From Spongiivirga citrea (GTDB lineage: Bacteria > Bacteroidota > Bacteroidia > Flavobacteriales > Flavobacteriaceae), in assembly GCF_010671565.1 (NCBI RefSeq), contig NZ_JAABOQ010000004.1:434001-498000 (forward strand): a stretch of 64,000 nucleotides of DNA. The letters are read 5' to 3'. Positions 62,819 to 64,000 of this stretch are shown here, in pieces; the stretch's first letter is position 1, and every line of letters starts with the position of its first letter. Made by a program: the position numbers and the translations under genes. The notes beneath the pieces were generated by a model. That model saw only the letters and a program-made list of their open reading frames with translations, was not told where the DNA came from and searched no databases.

Positions 62819-64000
62819 ATGGATACTACCGTTTTATGGTCTCTTCGCCTAGGATACTCCTCAAGACAATCAAAGCAAATAAAAAAGCTTGGTATTAATG
62901 CCTTTTTAAAAAAATCCTTTCGGACGAAAATCGATAGGCAAGAGCCATCGTTTTTAGATGATTTTCCTGAAACTTTAAAGGAAATACGTGAACTTCGAAA
63001 AGCATATAGAAACGCATCAGCTGACAAAAAAAAAGAGTTTCGGCAAAAATATCAAAATAGCATACCATTGAAAATTTGGTGGGTTGACAAAATGCGCAAC
63101 AGCCCCTACCCACTCCGGGAAAAAATGGTTTGTTTTTGGCACAATCATTTTGTTGTAACTAGCAAAAAAGTAAAAAATACACGTTGGATATACCAGCACC
63201 ATATGACGCTGCAAGAAAATGCTTTTGGTAATTATAAAGAGCTTACTAAAAAAATGGTCAAAAGCAATGCGATGGTACAATACCTTGATAATACCGATAA
63301 CAAAAAAGGCAGAATTAACGAAAACCTAAGTCGAGAATTATTGGAGTTATTCACCTTAGGAATAGGTAATTATAGCGAAAACGATATTAAAAATGGAGCT
63401 AAAGCCCTAGCAGGATTAGGTCTAGGCGATGCATCCGCCAAATACAGAAAAAAACAGGAATCAAACGAAGTGATTAGTTATTTAGGTAGAACAGGAAACT
63501 TCAAGGCTGATGATATTGTAGACATAATTTTTGAACAAAAAAATACTCCTTACTTAATTACAAAAAAGATTTTAAAATGGTTTATTTATGATAATCCAGA
63601 TGATGAGCTCATACGATACTACGGGGACTATCTAAGAGAACAGAATTATGAACTAAAACCTTTTCTAACAAAGATCTTTACCGAGGAGTATGAAAAAAAT
63701 ACTGCAGGTAGTAAGATTAAAGACCCATTAATTTATGCGTTGCAACTAGTGCATGAACTCTCATTGGATAAATTAGAATCAAAGGCGATTGTTAGTTTTT
63801 TAAAACAACAGAGTATGGACCTTTATGATCAGCCCAATGTCAAAGGTTGGGATGGAGGAAATTCATGGCTGACATCACAGACTTATTTACAACGTCACAG
63901 GGTTGCAGACTTGTTCTGTAGAGGATTCAATATTAACAAAAGAGGAATTGTCGTTGCCAGAAAAAAAATGAAACAGACTACTTATGAACCCACAATAGCG
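62819..64000 (+). CDS. DUF1800-family protein (3' end beyond window)
   Basis: I translated 394 codons from the ATG at 62819 to the edge with no stop. DUF1800 signatures: LWSLRLGYSSRQSKQIKKLG, MVCFWHNHFVV, AMVQYLDNTDN, NENLSRELLELFTLGIGNYS, ENDIKNGAKALAGLGL, and QPNVKGWDGGNSWLTSQTYL. The family has unknown function and is usually followed by a DUF1501 gene; that pair would lie outside the window. No signal peptide is seen at this start. It lies 53 nt after the FGE gene and may belong to the same transcript. Confidence 0.88.
   Translation, partial: MDTTVLWSLRLGYSSRQSKQIKKLGINAFLKKSFRTKIDRQEPSFLDDFPETLKEIRELRKAYRNASADKKKEFRQKYQNSIPLKIWWVDKMRNSPYPLREKMVCFWHNHFVVTSKKVKNTRWIYQHHMTLQENAFGNYKELTKKMVKSNAMVQYLDNTDNKKGRINENLSRELLELFTLGIGNYSENDIKNGAKALAGLGLGDASAKYRKKQESNEVISYLGRTGNFKADDIVDIIFEQKNTPYLITKKILKWFIYDNPDDELIRYYGDYLREQNYELKPFLTKIFTEEYEKNTAGSKIKDPLIYALQLVHELSLDKLESKAIVSFLKQQSMDLYDQPNVKGWDGGNSWLTSQTYLQRHRVADLFCRGFNINKRGIVVARKKMKQTTYEPTIA

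Noticed and set aside
1-64000. CRISPR arrays, tRNA or rRNA genes, insertion sequences, phage genes
   Set aside because: No repeat-spacer pattern, no cloverleaf or rRNA-like stretch and no transposase or integrase frame was recognised by eye; a tool search was not possible.

Overview
This 64-kb window comes from an AT-rich chromosome of a marine member of Bacteroidota, most likely class Flavobacteriia. Supporting signs are three SusC/SusD pairs, a hybrid two-component sensor, many Bacteroidota-type lipoproteins, TAnnTTTG promoter boxes and the lack of Shine-Dalgarno sequences. It is almost entirely one polysaccharide utilization locus plus the cytoplasmic pathways that use its products. Sulfatase, alpha-L-rhamnosidase, unsaturated-uronyl hydrolase, lyase-like and xylosidase-like enzymes sit with complete L-rhamnose and glucuronate catabolism. 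The best single explanation is degradation of ulvan, the sulfated rhamnose/glucuronate/iduronate/xylose polysaccharide of green algae. The substrate is inferred from gene content.

Layout. (1) 1-11218, minus strand: degradation operon with sulfatase-GH78 fusion, DUF5060 protein, heparinase II/III-type lyase, a rhamnosidase remnant, CBM-like lipoprotein, DUF1080 lipoprotein and GH43. (2) 11238-16359, minus: SusC/SusD pair 1 ending in a terminator. (3) 16409-20610, minus: SASA esterase, Tat-exported Gfo/Idh/MocA oxidoreductase and a double DUF1080 lipoprotein. (4) 20676-26324, minus: SusC/SusD pair 2 plus a fasciclin-like lipoprotein. (5) 26473-27546, minus: GntR regulator, divergent from (6) 27618-35256, plus: rhaEW, rhaI, rhaB, L-lactate dehydrogenase and an NCS1-like transporter. 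(7) 35326-39453, plus: Tat-exported oxidoreductase, uronate isomerase and cytosolic oxidoreductase. (8) 39472-47220, minus: uxuB, uxuA, kduI, kduD, DUF4861 protein and a DctPQM TRAP transporter. (9) 47424-56655, plus: a truncated secreted-enzyme remnant, the HTCS regulator and SusC/SusD pair 3. (10) 56681 to the end, plus: GH88, GH2, alginate-lyase-like protein (possible oligosaccharide dehydratase), formylglycine-generating enzyme and the start of a DUF1800 protein.

How it works together (inference from families). Surface SusC/D systems import oligosaccharides. Periplasmic lyase, sulfatase, GH78, GH88, GH2 and GH43 release rhamnose, xylose and saturated or unsaturated uronates. The FGE would activate the sulfatase. 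Rhamnose goes to dihydroxyacetone phosphate and lactate/pyruvate. Glucuronate (UxaC-UxuB-UxuA) and the unsaturated uronate (KduI-KduD) converge on 2-keto-3-deoxygluconate, whose kinase and aldolase are not in the window.

The most striking observation is a shared promoter architecture, apparently undescribed: a 16-bp asymmetric element, roughly CAGnATAGYACAGGAT, two hexamers 10 bp apart. It lies exactly 21 nt before a TAnnTTTG-like box. It occurs seven times, always in the same orientation to the gene, in front of seven operons covering depolymerisation, import and catabolism. The geometry points to one activator controlling the whole locus, with the HTCS and the GntR protein as candidates. 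The third SusC/D pair lacks it.
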